Source of the DNA: Neobacillus niacini
GTDB taxonomy: Bacteria > Bacillota > Bacilli > Bacillales > Cytobacillaceae
Length of the DNA: 64,000 bases
Direction of reading: 5' to 3'
Assembly (NCBI RefSeq): GCF_030817595.1
Contig: NZ_JAUSZN010000001.1
Location: forward strand, 1,372,001 to 1,436,000
Positions 26,616 to 34,906 of this stretch are shown here, one piece after another. Below the pieces are notes generated by a model. The model did no database searches and was not told the DNA's origin. It saw nothing but the letters and a program-made list of their open reading frames with translations. Position 1 is the first letter of the stretch. Every line of letters starts with the position of its first letter. The position numbers were made by a program, and so were the translations under genes.

Positions 26616-26852
26616 CTAATCCCCCGTTTCTAAGGTGGCCACCCCGATAGGTAGAGACGCTATCATGAATACTTACGAATCAAAACAGATTTGGTTTCGT
26701 TTTTTACCTATATCATAGTGGACCACAAAGCAAAAGTCCTTTTACCTACGAGCAATGAAATTCCGATAGTTAACATAATATAATTATGAGCAAACAAACA
26801 TTAAAACATTTTTTCCGTACTAAAGGTTTTTTGAAGAATTGTAATAGTAATT
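26616..26852. other. Intergenic region, no gene seen
   Basis: AT-rich sequence upstream of the membrane protein gene, leading into the repeat element at 26853. Confidence 0.5.
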
Positions 26853-27064
26853 GAACCACCCGAACCGTCCCTCTGGCGTAACATCGTAGTCTGCCAGCTT
26901 ATTTGCCAGCCATGCAACACATGTTGCTGGATGACCTAACACATCAGCTCCTGTCCCTTCATTCATGAACTCACCATTTTTAAAAGACTCATTTCGATTT
27001 TCGTTAAATCCATTCCCTTTGGGTCGAACCTTTGACTTCCTGCAAAACCATAGGGACGGTTCTT
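26853..27064. mobile_element. REP-bounded element carrying a hydratase gene fragment
   Basis: CCGAACCGTCCCTCTGGCG at about 26860-26878 and its inverse, CCATAGGGACGGTTCTT, at 27048-27064 form an inverted pair around a 165-bp stretch (26877-27041). That stretch is an almost exact copy of 38684-38849, an internal part of the 2-hydroxypentadienoate hydratase gene. I count only about four differences, including one missing base. The fragment has no start and cannot code for an enzyme. No transposase lies next to it. Confidence 0.75.
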
Positions 27065-27092
27065 AAAGGGGCCAAACGAAAGTTTTGCGCGG

Positions 27093-27134
27093 AAAAAGGC
27101 CTGACTAGCGGGTAGGTGCTAATCAGGCCTTTTT
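27093..27134. terminator. Strong bidirectional terminator hairpin
   Basis: AAAAAGGCCTGA and TCAGGCCTTTTT form a perfect 12-bp stem around an 18-base loop, with T-rich tails on both sides. It probably ends the long minus-strand frl-like operon or isolates it from the element at 26853. Confidence 0.8.
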
Positions 27135-27388
27135 ATGTTTTTTTCGGGTAGGATATTTTCGCAAAATTTTTGATTGCCCAAGAAGAATGAAGTCGTGGTT
27201 CTAGCCTGTGGGGCTTCAATCTTTGGTGTCAGATAAAATTTTGATATTTATAGCTTTTTTCATCCACTGAAACAATTCGATTATTAGCTATAGCGATTCG
27301 GTGTGTATATCGCCCAAGGTATTGGACTACAGCCTAGGGACCTGAAAATGTCCGTTTGGTGTAGCTATACCAATTTAGTGAGTAACAT

Positions 27389-27637
27389 TCATCTATTAAA
27401 CCTCTGAAACTGTTTTGGATTTTCATATTTTTTTGCGTCATTATAAAAAAGAAGGAAATTCTGTTCATAATATTGCTTCAGTTCCGGTGTTGATGTAATC
27501 GTGGATAAATCAACAAACCTTCTGAAGATGAAACGTTGAACCCTGAATTTTTCCACCAGGAACGTCTCCCAGCTGTAGGTACTTCTAAAGTAAGTCTTTT
27601 CAACACCTTTTTCGATATATGAAGAGTCATCGGCAAA
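27389..27637 (-). pseudogene. Unrecognised gene 3'-end remnant
   Basis: An open minus-strand frame of about 82 codons without any Met. It reads ADDSSYIEKGVEKTYFRSTY, SWETFLVEKFRVQRFIFRRF, VDLSTITSTPELKQYYEQN and LLFYNDAKKYENPKQ, ending in TGA. Its composition looks like real protein. It is bounded upstream by a TAG at 27640. I do not recognise the family. The stretch 27135-27388 shows nothing I can support. Confidence 0.35.
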
Positions 27638-27665
27638 CTAGACGGCTATTATTGCATTGTTACAA

Positions 27666-28679
27666 CTAGAATGGAACTTTTTTATAATACCTTCTGGTTG
27701 TCAGTGGATGATTCCGTTGTGTTTCTAAATGACAACTTACTCTTTCTAGTAAGGTCGCAAGTACGATTGGGGAGATAAAGCGTCTTAACTCTACAGAAAT
27801 TCCAGTAAGTTCATAATCCTTCGTATCAAAAACCGTTAATTCATTTGAGTAATGTTGCGCAAAGCGTTTGACTCTTTCGGTAAGCGGGCGTGACCGGTCT
27901 TCACCTTTTAATAGAATAATACTGGTATCATTTTCAACCAATTCTAACGTGCCATGGAAGAAATCTGATGCATGTACTGGTCTAGTTTTAATCCATTGCA
28001 TTTCTTCTAAGATACACATTCCATAATAATAGGTCTGACCCCAGTCAATACCGGTTCCAGAAAGAATGTGGTAAAGAGTATCCTTATGTTTTTGGGCAAA
28101 TGCTTCAGCACGCTGCTCCGTTGCTTTTTTTACATTTAATAGAGCCTCAGGAAGTTTTTTCATTTCTTCAGTAAATTGATGATACTCAGGGAATTCATTC
28201 CGCTTATACATTAATCGAAACGCGATTAAATAAGACTGGATATAAAACGATTCACAAGAGGTATCATCTGCTGCATAGTTTACAAGCGTATAATCTGTTA
28301 AATTAGCTAAAGGAGTGTTGGCATGTGCTACTAAACTAATGGTTGTTGCTCCTTTTTCTTTACAAAATTTCGCAACTTCAACCGTTTCTTTTGTCGTACC
28401 AGATAGTGAGGGCAAAATCACTAAAGACCGCTCACCGAGGTGCTGGTGATCCATTAACATTAGCTCAGACGAGATTTCAGTATAAACAGGTAAGGTGGAG
28501 TGGTTTTTTAAGATAAATTCAGCCGGAAACATGAGAATCGCCGCCCCGCCTGTACCTACAAAAAATACATTTTCCAAGCCTTTTTCGAACACAGCATCTA
28601 TTACCTGATCAAGCTCATCCTTTAAACCTACTGCTCCATTTTGTATTCTTAAAAACCTCTCAGCATCAAAATTTAACAT
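27666..28679 (-). CDS. SIS-domain deglycase/isomerase (FrlB-like), copy 3
   Basis: A 337-residue protein with two sugar isomerase (SIS) domains. Phosphosugar-binding loops are FVGTGGAAILMFPAEF and ILPSLSGTTKETVEVAKFC in the first, and LSGTGIDWGQTYYYGMCIL in the second. EEMQWIKTRPVHASDFFHGT is the conserved segment with the catalytic residues of the FrlB/AgaS group. It ends HPLTTRRYYKKVPF. FrlB-type enzymes split phosphorylated fructosamines (Amadori compounds) into glucose 6-phosphate and the amine. It is the last gene of the operon, 11 bp after its paralogue at 28691. Tandem paralogues suggest different amine groups are handled. Confidence 0.85.
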   Translation of the reverse strand: MLNFDAERFLRIQNGAVGLKDELDQVIDAVFEKGLENVFFVGTGGAAILMFPAEFILKNHSTLPVYTEISSELMLMDHQHLGERSLVILPSLSGTTKETVEVAKFCKEKGATTISLVAHANTPLANLTDYTLVNYAADDTSCESFYIQSYLIAFRLMYKRNEFPEYHQFTEEMKKLPEALLNVKKATEQRAEAFAQKHKDTLYHILSGTGIDWGQTYYYGMCILEEMQWIKTRPVHASDFFHGTLELVENDTSIILLKGEDRSRPLTERVKRFAQHYSNELTVFDTKDYELTGISVELRRFISPIVLATLLERVSCHLETQRNHPLTTRRYYKKVPF

Positions 28680-28690
28680 CCCTAACCTCC

Positions 28691-29704
28691 TTAATATGCC
28701 ATTTTACGATAATATCTTCTAAGTTCTAACGGATGATTCCGCTCACGCTCAAGGTACACGCTGATACGGCCGGTTAAAGCCCAATTCAGGTTAATAGCAA
28801 GATGCTTTCGAAACTCCTCGCTAATACCTTCTAGTTCATAATCCTTTGTATCCAGAATAAAAAGTTCCTTTGTAATTGTTTCAGCAAATCGTTCAACGCG
28901 ATCCACTAACGTGCGTGTTTCATCTTCCCCCTTAAAAAGAATAACACTTGTATCTTCTTCCACTAATTCGAGTGTACCGTGGAAAAATTCAGCTGCATGA
29001 ATTGATTTAGATTTAATCCATTGCATTTCCTCTAAAATACACATTGCGTAGGAGTAAGTGTTCCCCCATAGGTTCCCTGCACCTACTAGCATGTGGTAAT
29101 CCGTATCTTTATGCTTAATTGCAAATTGTTCAGCATGAGAATCGAATGCTTCCATTGCCTGAACTATACCTTCTGGTAAATTGGCAATTTGTTCTGCAAA
29201 TTGATCATATTGCGGGAATTCATCATGATTATGGATAAACCGGAATGTCAGCAGCTGTAAGTATACAAAGAAGGTATCAAATGAGTGCTTTTCATCAGGA
29301 GCCAGGATGCAGTGATCAACAGTTTGCGCCAATGGAGTATCTGGTTCAGCCACAAATCCAATGGTCGTTGCCCCCTTATCCTTACAGAATTGTGCTGCTG
29401 CTACCGTTTCCTGAGTTGTACCGGTTACGCTGGCAAATATACATACAGAATCCTTAGAAAGATGGCGATGATTCATTACCATTAATTCCGCCGCAATCAC
29501 AGCATGAACCTCGAGAGAAGAATTAGATTTTAAGATGTACTCAAATGGATACATCATCGCAATCGTACCGCCGGAGCCAATCAAGAAAATATTTTTAAAC
29601 CCCTTAGCCGAAACCTCATCAACAGCCCTCTCAATTTCCCCTCTCTTCTCCAAAGCTTCCTTCCCAACAATTTTCAAAAACAAATCGCGATCAAACTTTA
29701 ACAT
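28691..29704 (-). CDS. SIS-domain deglycase/isomerase (FrlB-like), copy 2
   Basis: The same length and plan as copy 3: FLIGSGGTIAMMYPFEYIL, CIFASVTGTTQETVAAAQFC, HMLVGAGNLWGNTYSYAMCI, EEMQWIKSKSIHAAEFFHGT and the ending HPLELRRYYRKMAY. The two differ clearly along their length, so this is an old duplication. It lies 76 bp after the end of copy 1. A short GGTGCCAGGCACC palindrome (29734-29746) and an AT-rich gap separate it from copy 1, so some promoter or mRNA processing activity there is possible. Confidence 0.85.
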   Translation of the reverse strand: MLKFDRDLFLKIVGKEALEKRGEIERAVDEVSAKGFKNIFLIGSGGTIAMMYPFEYILKSNSSLEVHAVIAAELMVMNHRHLSKDSVCIFASVTGTTQETVAAAQFCKDKGATTIGFVAEPDTPLAQTVDHCILAPDEKHSFDTFFVYLQLLTFRFIHNHDEFPQYDQFAEQIANLPEGIVQAMEAFDSHAEQFAIKHKDTDYHMLVGAGNLWGNTYSYAMCILEEMQWIKSKSIHAAEFFHGTLELVEEDTSVILFKGEDETRTLVDRVERFAETITKELFILDTKDYELEGISEEFRKHLAINLNWALTGRISVYLERERNHPLELRRYYRKMAY

Positions 29705-29779
29705 AATTTCCAGCCTCCTAAGGTTGTATTTTCGGTGCCAGGCACCAATCGATAATTATTTTAATTGCATTTCTTCCTA

Positions 29780-30746
29780 TTAATAACGCACTTTCCACAT
29801 GTATCTTCTGGTACTAAGTGGGTGGTTGCGCTCTTTTGCCAGTTCGTCTGCGAATTGGCGGAGAAGAGCTTGTAATGCAAACGGTGCGATGTATCCTTTT
29901 ACACTGTCAGCAATAGTTGTCAGATTTAAATCTTTGGCATCAAGGACAATGACTCTTTCCCCATAATTTTGTGTGAATTCTAGTGAGCGTTCTTCTAATG
30001 GGGCGGGTTTCATCTAACCCTAGTAGAACAATAAATGGAACGTTTTTATCTAAAACTTCGAACGGACCGTGGAAATACTCACCTGCATGGATCGCATGGG
30101 AGTGGATCCATTGCATCTCCATCAAAATACAGATCGCAAACCAATACGCAATTCCGTAATTAGCACCACTTCCCATCGTGTAAATTACTTTTTCATCTTT
30201 ATAGGATTTTGCTAATTCTTGGGCCCGGGGTAAAAATTTCGCCTTTTCTATGTCTATTAAAGATCTTAGATCTTCTAAAGAAGAAATCAGGTCCATGAAC
30301 TTCCCGTTTCCTTCTTTATCAGCTAAGAGCCCAAAAACCAGTTCCAGCATGATAGCGGAAGACTCATTCAAATAACTAGTTGACTCTCCGTCATCATAGA
30401 CAATCACATGTTCAACTGCTTTGGCTAATGGTGAGTCAGCATCAAACGTTAACCCGACCGTTAAAGCTCCTTTGTCACGAGCATAAAGGGCGGCTTCCAC
30501 TGTTTCAGGCGTTTTTCCAAAGTGCGAACATAAAATAACCAATGATTTTTCATTAAGTTTTTTCGGGTTTCGATGAAGAAACTCGTTAGAACTATAAAGA
30601 TAAGAATCTATGTTTTCGCTCTCTCGATCTAGCACATATTTGCTGGAGTACATCAGAGAGGATGAACCGCCGCATGCAACTAAAAAGACCCTGGTAATAT
30701 CTCTTTGCTTGAATGCATCTAATGCTTTTTGTACATCCGCTAACAT
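29780..30746 (-). pseudogene. SIS-domain deglycase (FrlB-like), copy 1, frameshifted
   Basis: The first frame (from ATG 30746) carries FLVACGGSSSLMYSSKYVL, VILCSHFGKTPETVEAALYA, YTMGSGANYGIAYWFAICIL and MEMQWIHSHAIHAGEYFHGP. It then goes wrong after LGLDETR. The second frame continues LEERSLEFTQNYGERVIVLD to HPLSTRRYMWKVRY. Removing one base from the GGGG run at 30000-30003 (plus strand) restores GLDETRPLEERSLEF. The gene would encode about 321 residues. If the shift is real, only a truncated protein lacking the last quarter is made. Confidence 0.85.
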
Positions 30747-30759
30747 TTAAATCCTCCTT

Positions 30760-31980
30760 TTACTTGTTGAACTTCACTGTCTTAGCTTCGTGGTGTGTAT
30801 TTAGGAGCCTTTGATATGTCCCAAAACAAATCAAGGCGAATCCACATATGAAAATACAAGAGTACAAGAGTACTGATGGACCAAACCCATCGTAAAATAA
30901 ACCGCCTAACAAAGGTCCAATTGTTCTGCCTGCATTCGCTGCTCCACTGACCAAACCTTGATACATACCTCTTTTATCAATAGGGGCTAAACGATCTGAA
31001 ATGGCTGGAACTGCAGGAAATATAAGGATTTCCCCGACCGTGATAATCACCATAGCTGTTACAAATCCTCCGTATGCTTGACTATTCGCAAGTACCGCGA
31101 AGGTAAGCATAAACATGGTGACACCACATAATAGCTGCACCATCATTGTTATATTTAATCGGACCATCAGCCATTGAATCAATGGCTGACCACATAGAAT
31201 GAGCAGGCCGTTAATGGTCCACAGTGTACTATAGGCTGACAATGAAAAACCTAGCTGATGCATATAGGTTGAAATACTGGTTTGCCATTGGATATAGGTG
31301 ACCCAGCAAAACATAAAGCCTAAACAAAGAATGAGTAAAGAATAAAAGCTTAGGGTATGTCGCCTTTCTATTTTTAGCTTATTGACAGGACCTTTCCTAT
31401 TCGTTAATTCATGAACTTGCTCTGGCTCTTTCAATCCGAACCAGATCACAAAAATAAAGATGAGATAGGTTGTTCCGTTAACCCAAAAGACATATTGGAA
31501 CGAAAATTGGGCAACGGTTCCACCTAACGCTGTCCCTATTGCTACACCAAGATTAAGAACAAGATAAATTAGGTTAAAGCTTTTTCCCCCGCCGTTCTTC
31601 CACACAATACCTGCAAGTGCATAGATAGGTGGAAATATGGTTCCAATACCAAGTCCAAGGAGAAACATCGCTACGATATAGATGGGCCATGGCAGGCCAA
31701 TTGATATAAAGAAAATCAGTAATGCCGATGATATGACTCCAAAGAGCATTGTTCGTTTCCCACGAATCCGATCGTACAAATATCCGCCAAGGAAGCTGCC
31801 AAAAATTTCAGCTGCGGAATGAAACATTAAGACAAAACCAGCCTCTGATAACGTCCTGTCCATGCTTTGGGTAATATATATGGTGTGAAGCGGCCACAGA
31901 AAAGCCATTCCTGTTGAATTAATGAACATTGCAATAAGTAAAACTTTAAGATTCCTTGGATAACTTCTCCAAAATGACAT
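30760..31980 (-). CDS. MFS transporter in the fructosamine operon
   Basis: About 406 residues with 12 membrane helices. The family loop YDRIRGKRTMLFG follows helix 2, and RGMYQGLVSGAANAGRTIGP is in the second half. It resembles YfkF/MdtG-type drug or metabolite exporters of Bacillus. Start: ATG 31980 after AAGGGG. It lies 13 bp before the first SIS gene and 47 bp after the FrlC-like gene. In this setting it could export the amine released by deglycation or import an Amadori compound; the sequence does not tell which. Confidence 0.8.
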   Translation of the reverse strand: MSFWRSYPRNLKVLLIAMFINSTGMAFLWPLHTIYITQSMDRTLSEAGFVLMFHSAAEIFGSFLGGYLYDRIRGKRTMLFGVISSALLIFFISIGLPWPIYIVAMFLLGLGIGTIFPPIYALAGIVWKNGGGKSFNLIYLVLNLGVAIGTALGGTVAQFSFQYVFWVNGTTYLIFIFVIWFGLKEPEQVHELTNRKGPVNKLKIERRHTLSFYSLLILCLGFMFCWVTYIQWQTSISTYMHQLGFSLSAYSTLWTINGLLILCGQPLIQWLMVRLNITMMVQLLCGVTMFMLTFAVLANSQAYGGFVTAMVIITVGEILIFPAVPAISDRLAPIDKRGMYQGLVSGAANAGRTIGPLLGGLFYDGFGPSVLLYSCIFICGFALICFGTYQRLLNTHHEAKTVKFNK

Positions 31981-32027
31981 AAGCAAAACCCCTTATAACC
32001 AGGATCCCAATTAAGAACAACAATCCA

Positions 32028-32861
32028 TTACTCGAAATATGGTGACAGGGTTTTTAGAGAAGCTTCAAATGCTTTATTTGGATCTAATAAATATTGTGAA
32101 GAAGTAAACTCTAGGGTGAGCGCCCCGTTATATTGATAATGAACAAGGGTGTTAATATAGTCTTCCAATGGCAGGCTGCCATCTCCCCAGGCTAAATGTC
32201 CTGTTGGATTGCCGTCAATAAAGTGAATATGAATCAAATCATTTTGCAGCTGTTCAAAATAATCCGCTAAATTCTCACCTTCCACCGCAAGCGGGATGGT
32301 ATCCACCATACCTTTTAAAGAAGGCGAAGATATGGAATTTAGCATTTCTTTCAAGTCTGGTAACGTATTAATCAGGTTGGATTCAATTTTTTGTAAAGGC
32401 TCTAACGCTAAAACAATTTCCTTTTTTTCAGCATAAGAAGTTAGCTGCTCGATCGAATCTTTTGTTCTCTTCCAGGCTTCTTCCCTGCTTTCGTTACGGT
32501 ACCCCCAGCCGGCTGTTACTAATACCATAGGTGTTTCCAATTCCACTGCAGTATCGATTGACTTTTTAAAATAGGCAATACTCCTTTCGCGGAGGTTCTT
32601 CTCCTTTGCCGCAAGATTAATAGAGTACATGCACTGTTCTGGAGTAAAGCAGACTACTTTCAACTCCCTATGATCAATCTCTCTTTTAATATGGTTGATC
32701 TCCGGAATAGTTAAATCTTCAACATATAAGTGTGGTGCTGCTCCCCATAATTCAATTTGTTCTACTTGGAATTTCACCATGGCATCCAAAAAATAGTCCA
32801 AAGGATAGTGTAAGTAATGGAAGTTCATCCCTGTGATTTGAGACCGCTTGATATATCCCAT
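32028..32861 (-). CDS. frlC: Sugar phosphate isomerase/epimerase, FrlC-like
   Basis: A 277-residue xylose-isomerase-like TIM barrel. Motifs shared with fructoselysine 3-epimerase are QIELWGAAPHLYVEDL near the start, TPEQCMYSINLA, ALEPLQKIESNLINTLPDL and MVDTIPLAVEGENLADYF. IHIHFIDGNPTGHLAWGDG and TLEFTS complete the metal-binding set. FrlC lets bacteria use psicoselysine by epimerising it at C3 to fructoselysine. It is preceded by its own pair of TGGTATATACCA sites at 32901-32942, so it may be the first gene of a second transcription unit within the cluster. The epimerase role is inference from motif and context. Confidence 0.75.
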   Translation of the reverse strand: MGYIKRSQITGMNFHYLHYPLDYFLDAMVKFQVEQIELWGAAPHLYVEDLTIPEINHIKREIDHRELKVVCFTPEQCMYSINLAAKEKNLRERSIAYFKKSIDTAVELETPMVLVTAGWGYRNESREEAWKRTKDSIEQLTSYAEKKEIVLALEPLQKIESNLINTLPDLKEMLNSISSPSLKGMVDTIPLAVEGENLADYFEQLQNDLIHIHFIDGNPTGHLAWGDGSLPLEDYINTLVHYQYNGALTLEFTSSQYLLDPNKAFEASLKTLSPYFE

Positions 32862-32900
32862 CGGATTCCTCCTTTTAAAAAAATAATTTCATCATCAGTG

Positions 32901-32942
32901 TGGTATATACCATTTATATTGTAAGGAAATCGGTATATACCA
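32901..32942. promoter_or_regulatory. Two TGGTATATACCA operators before the FrlC-like gene
   Basis: TGGTATATACCATTT at 32901 and CGGTATATACCAATT at 32931 (30 bp apart). These are palindromic sites typical of UTRA-type GntR regulators, and the same sequence appears before the frlD- and frlR-like genes. Confidence 0.75.
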
Positions 32943-33034
32943 ATTAGCTTGCCATTGGTAATAAAAAATTGCAGGAACGAATAGGAAGGTTCGCCTTCTT
33001 TCCTATTCAGTTCCATCTAATCTTGCGGTTGCTA

Positions 33035-33937
33035 TTACCCCTTTACACTGCCCGCTGTTAAACCGCGGACAAATTGCTTTTGGAAGATGATATAAGCAAT
33101 AATCATTGGCAGAGCAGAGATTGCCAAACCTGCCAACTGAATTCCGAAATTCGTATTCAACTGACTCCTTAAATTCATAAGTCCAACAGGAATGGTTCGG
33201 AGGCTGGAGTCCTCTACAAAGACTAATGCAAACATAAACTCATTCCAGACATTCATTCCTGTTAACAGTGCACAGGAAGCAATAATCGGTTTCCCCATTG
33301 GAATAATAATATGACGGTAGACCTTCCATGTATTACATCCATCGATAATCGCGGACTCCTCTAACTCTCTTGGAATCGATAAAAAGTAAGAGCGCATTAA
33401 AAAGATCGAAAAAGGTAATTGAAACGCTACATAAGGTAGAACTAATGCCCAATACGTATTATAAAGCCCAAGCCCCTGCAATAATTTATATAGAGGAATT
33501 AAGCTCACTTGCGGGGCAAGCATTAAGCCACTTAAGATTAGAATTAATACCAGGTTCTGACCTTTAAACTGAAACCGGCTTAATCCATAGGCAGCCATTG
33601 ATCCCAGCAATAAGACCGTAATGACCGAGACAACCGTTACGTAAACGCTGTTTAAGAAAAACTGTCCTATTCCTGCATCCCACGCGGCTTTGTAATTACT
33701 CCAAATCCATTCTTCTGGCAGAGACCATGTGTTAAGGAAAAAATCACTATTTGATTTTAGTCCGCTCAGTCCGAGCCAAATGATCGGGTAAATGATAACC
33801 AATGCAAAAATACTAAACCATACTAGGACGGCACTTTGGAAGATTCGATTCTTTATCGTCATGCTAAGTTTAGGGCTGCCCGTTCTAAATTCCGTGACAT
33901 TTTCTGTTTTAACAATCGGGTTACTCTTTGCAGTCAT
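33035..33937 (-). CDS. Sugar ABC transporter permease (FrlM/MalG-like)
   Basis: A 300-residue permease with six membrane helices. The EAA loop reads SIPRELEESAIIDGCNTWKV and the C-terminus FQKQFVRGLTAGSVKG. It pairs with the permease at 33942-34829. In B. subtilis the frl operon has the same set FrlO-FrlN-FrlM for import of fructosamines. No ATPase gene is present, as there. A 90-bp gap with the two operators follows before the FrlC-like gene. Confidence 0.88.
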   Translation of the reverse strand: MTAKSNPIVKTENVTEFRTGSPKLSMTIKNRIFQSAVLVWFSIFALVIIYPIIWLGLSGLKSNSDFFLNTWSLPEEWIWSNYKAAWDAGIGQFFLNSVYVTVVSVITVLLLGSMAAYGLSRFQFKGQNLVLILILSGLMLAPQVSLIPLYKLLQGLGLYNTYWALVLPYVAFQLPFSIFLMRSYFLSIPRELEESAIIDGCNTWKVYRHIIIPMGKPIIASCALLTGMNVWNEFMFALVFVEDSSLRTIPVGLMNLRSQLNTNFGIQLAGLAISALPMIIAYIIFQKQFVRGLTAGSVKG

Positions 33938-33941
33938 TCTA

Positions 33942-34829
33942 TTACACCTCCTGTCCTGATTTTCCTAATTTTAATTGGACTAAGGAAAGGGTTAGAGTGA
34001 TGACGAAAACAATCGTTCCAATGGTGGAGGCATATCCCATTTCATCGTTCCGGAAAGCAGATCGATATAGCATGGTCCCTAAGACTTCCGTAGACCTGCC
34101 TGGTCCCCCGAAAGTCATAATATACACTTCATCAAATACCTTGAACGCACCAATAACGGTAATCACCGATCCAACCAGAAGCATTTCTTTGATCTGCGGG
34201 ACAGTAATATTAAAAAATGTTTTTATCCTAGAAGCTCCGTCAATCATGGCGGCTTCATAATATTCAAACGGAATTTTTTGCATAGCTATCAAAAAAAGCA
34301 TAGCCATATACCCTGTGTACTGCCATTGTGAAACAGCAACCACTGCGTAAATCGCAACCTCACTATCTCCTAGCCAGGAATGAGCCCATTCCGCCTGCCC
34401 AATAGCTTTCAATGCACCATTGACTAAACCTACTTCTGGATTATAAAGCAACTGCCATAATAACCCTACTACAGCTATGGAAATAACAGAGGGAATAAAG
34501 AAGATTGTTCGGAAAAATGGCTGAAACCTTCTAATCAATTTATCTTCTAATATCGCGGCAATAATTAACCCGCCGCCTACCTGAAACACTAGTGAAATAA
34601 TGGCGTAGAGTGAATTGTTTTTCAACGCAGTATAAAATACAGGATCTTTAAACAGCCTAATATAATATTCCAAACCAACAAATGTTCTCCCTGGATCAAA
34701 GGAATTCCATCTAAATAAACTATTATAAAGATTTAACACAATCGGAAGAAATACCAAAGATAGGATTAGAAATAGTGCTGGCAATATATACAGTAATGCA
34801 GTGCGTCTATTTCGAAATGTTCTTGTCAT
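33942..34829 (-). CDS. Sugar ABC transporter permease (FrlN/MalF-like)
   Basis: About 295 residues. It begins RRTALLYILPALFLILSLVF and has an EAA loop IPFEYYEAAMIDGASRIKTF, then TFGGPGRSTEVLGTMLYRSA. The frame opens at 34901, but a GGGAGGGAGAAGG site just before ATG 34829 makes that the likely start; the upstream stretch includes a strong hairpin at 34850. It is in the middle of the importer gene set and 4 bp before the FrlM-like gene. Confidence 0.85.
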   Translation of the reverse strand: MTRTFRNRRTALLYILPALFLILSLVFLPIVLNLYNSLFRWNSFDPGRTFVGLEYYIRLFKDPVFYTALKNNSLYAIISLVFQVGGGLIIAAILEDKLIRRFQPFFRTIFFIPSVISIAVVGLLWQLLYNPEVGLVNGALKAIGQAEWAHSWLGDSEVAIYAVVAVSQWQYTGYMAMLFLIAMQKIPFEYYEAAMIDGASRIKTFFNITVPQIKEMLLVGSVITVIGAFKVFDEVYIMTFGGPGRSTEVLGTMLYRSAFRNDEMGYASTIGTIVFVITLTLSLVQLKLGKSGQEV

Positions 34830-34849
34830 ACCTTCTCCCTCCCTAGAGG

Positions 34850-34875
34850 GGGTAAGCAGGCTAGCCCGCCTACCC
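34850..34875 (-). promoter_or_regulatory. Intercistronic hairpin between binding protein and permease
   Basis: GGGTAGGCGGGC and GCCTGCTTACCC on the minus strand form a strong stem with a two-base loop, lying after the binding-protein stop and just before the permease ribosome binding site. Hairpins in this place often protect the upstream mRNA and raise binding-protein levels over permeases. Confidence 0.55.
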
Positions 34876-34906
34876 TTTCTCTTTCTTTTATTGTCTTCCA
34901 CTTTTG

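Noticed and set aside
25908..27064. Insertion sequence with a transposase
   Set aside because: Only small palindromic repeats and a gene fragment are present. No transposase reading frame was found in or near the region.
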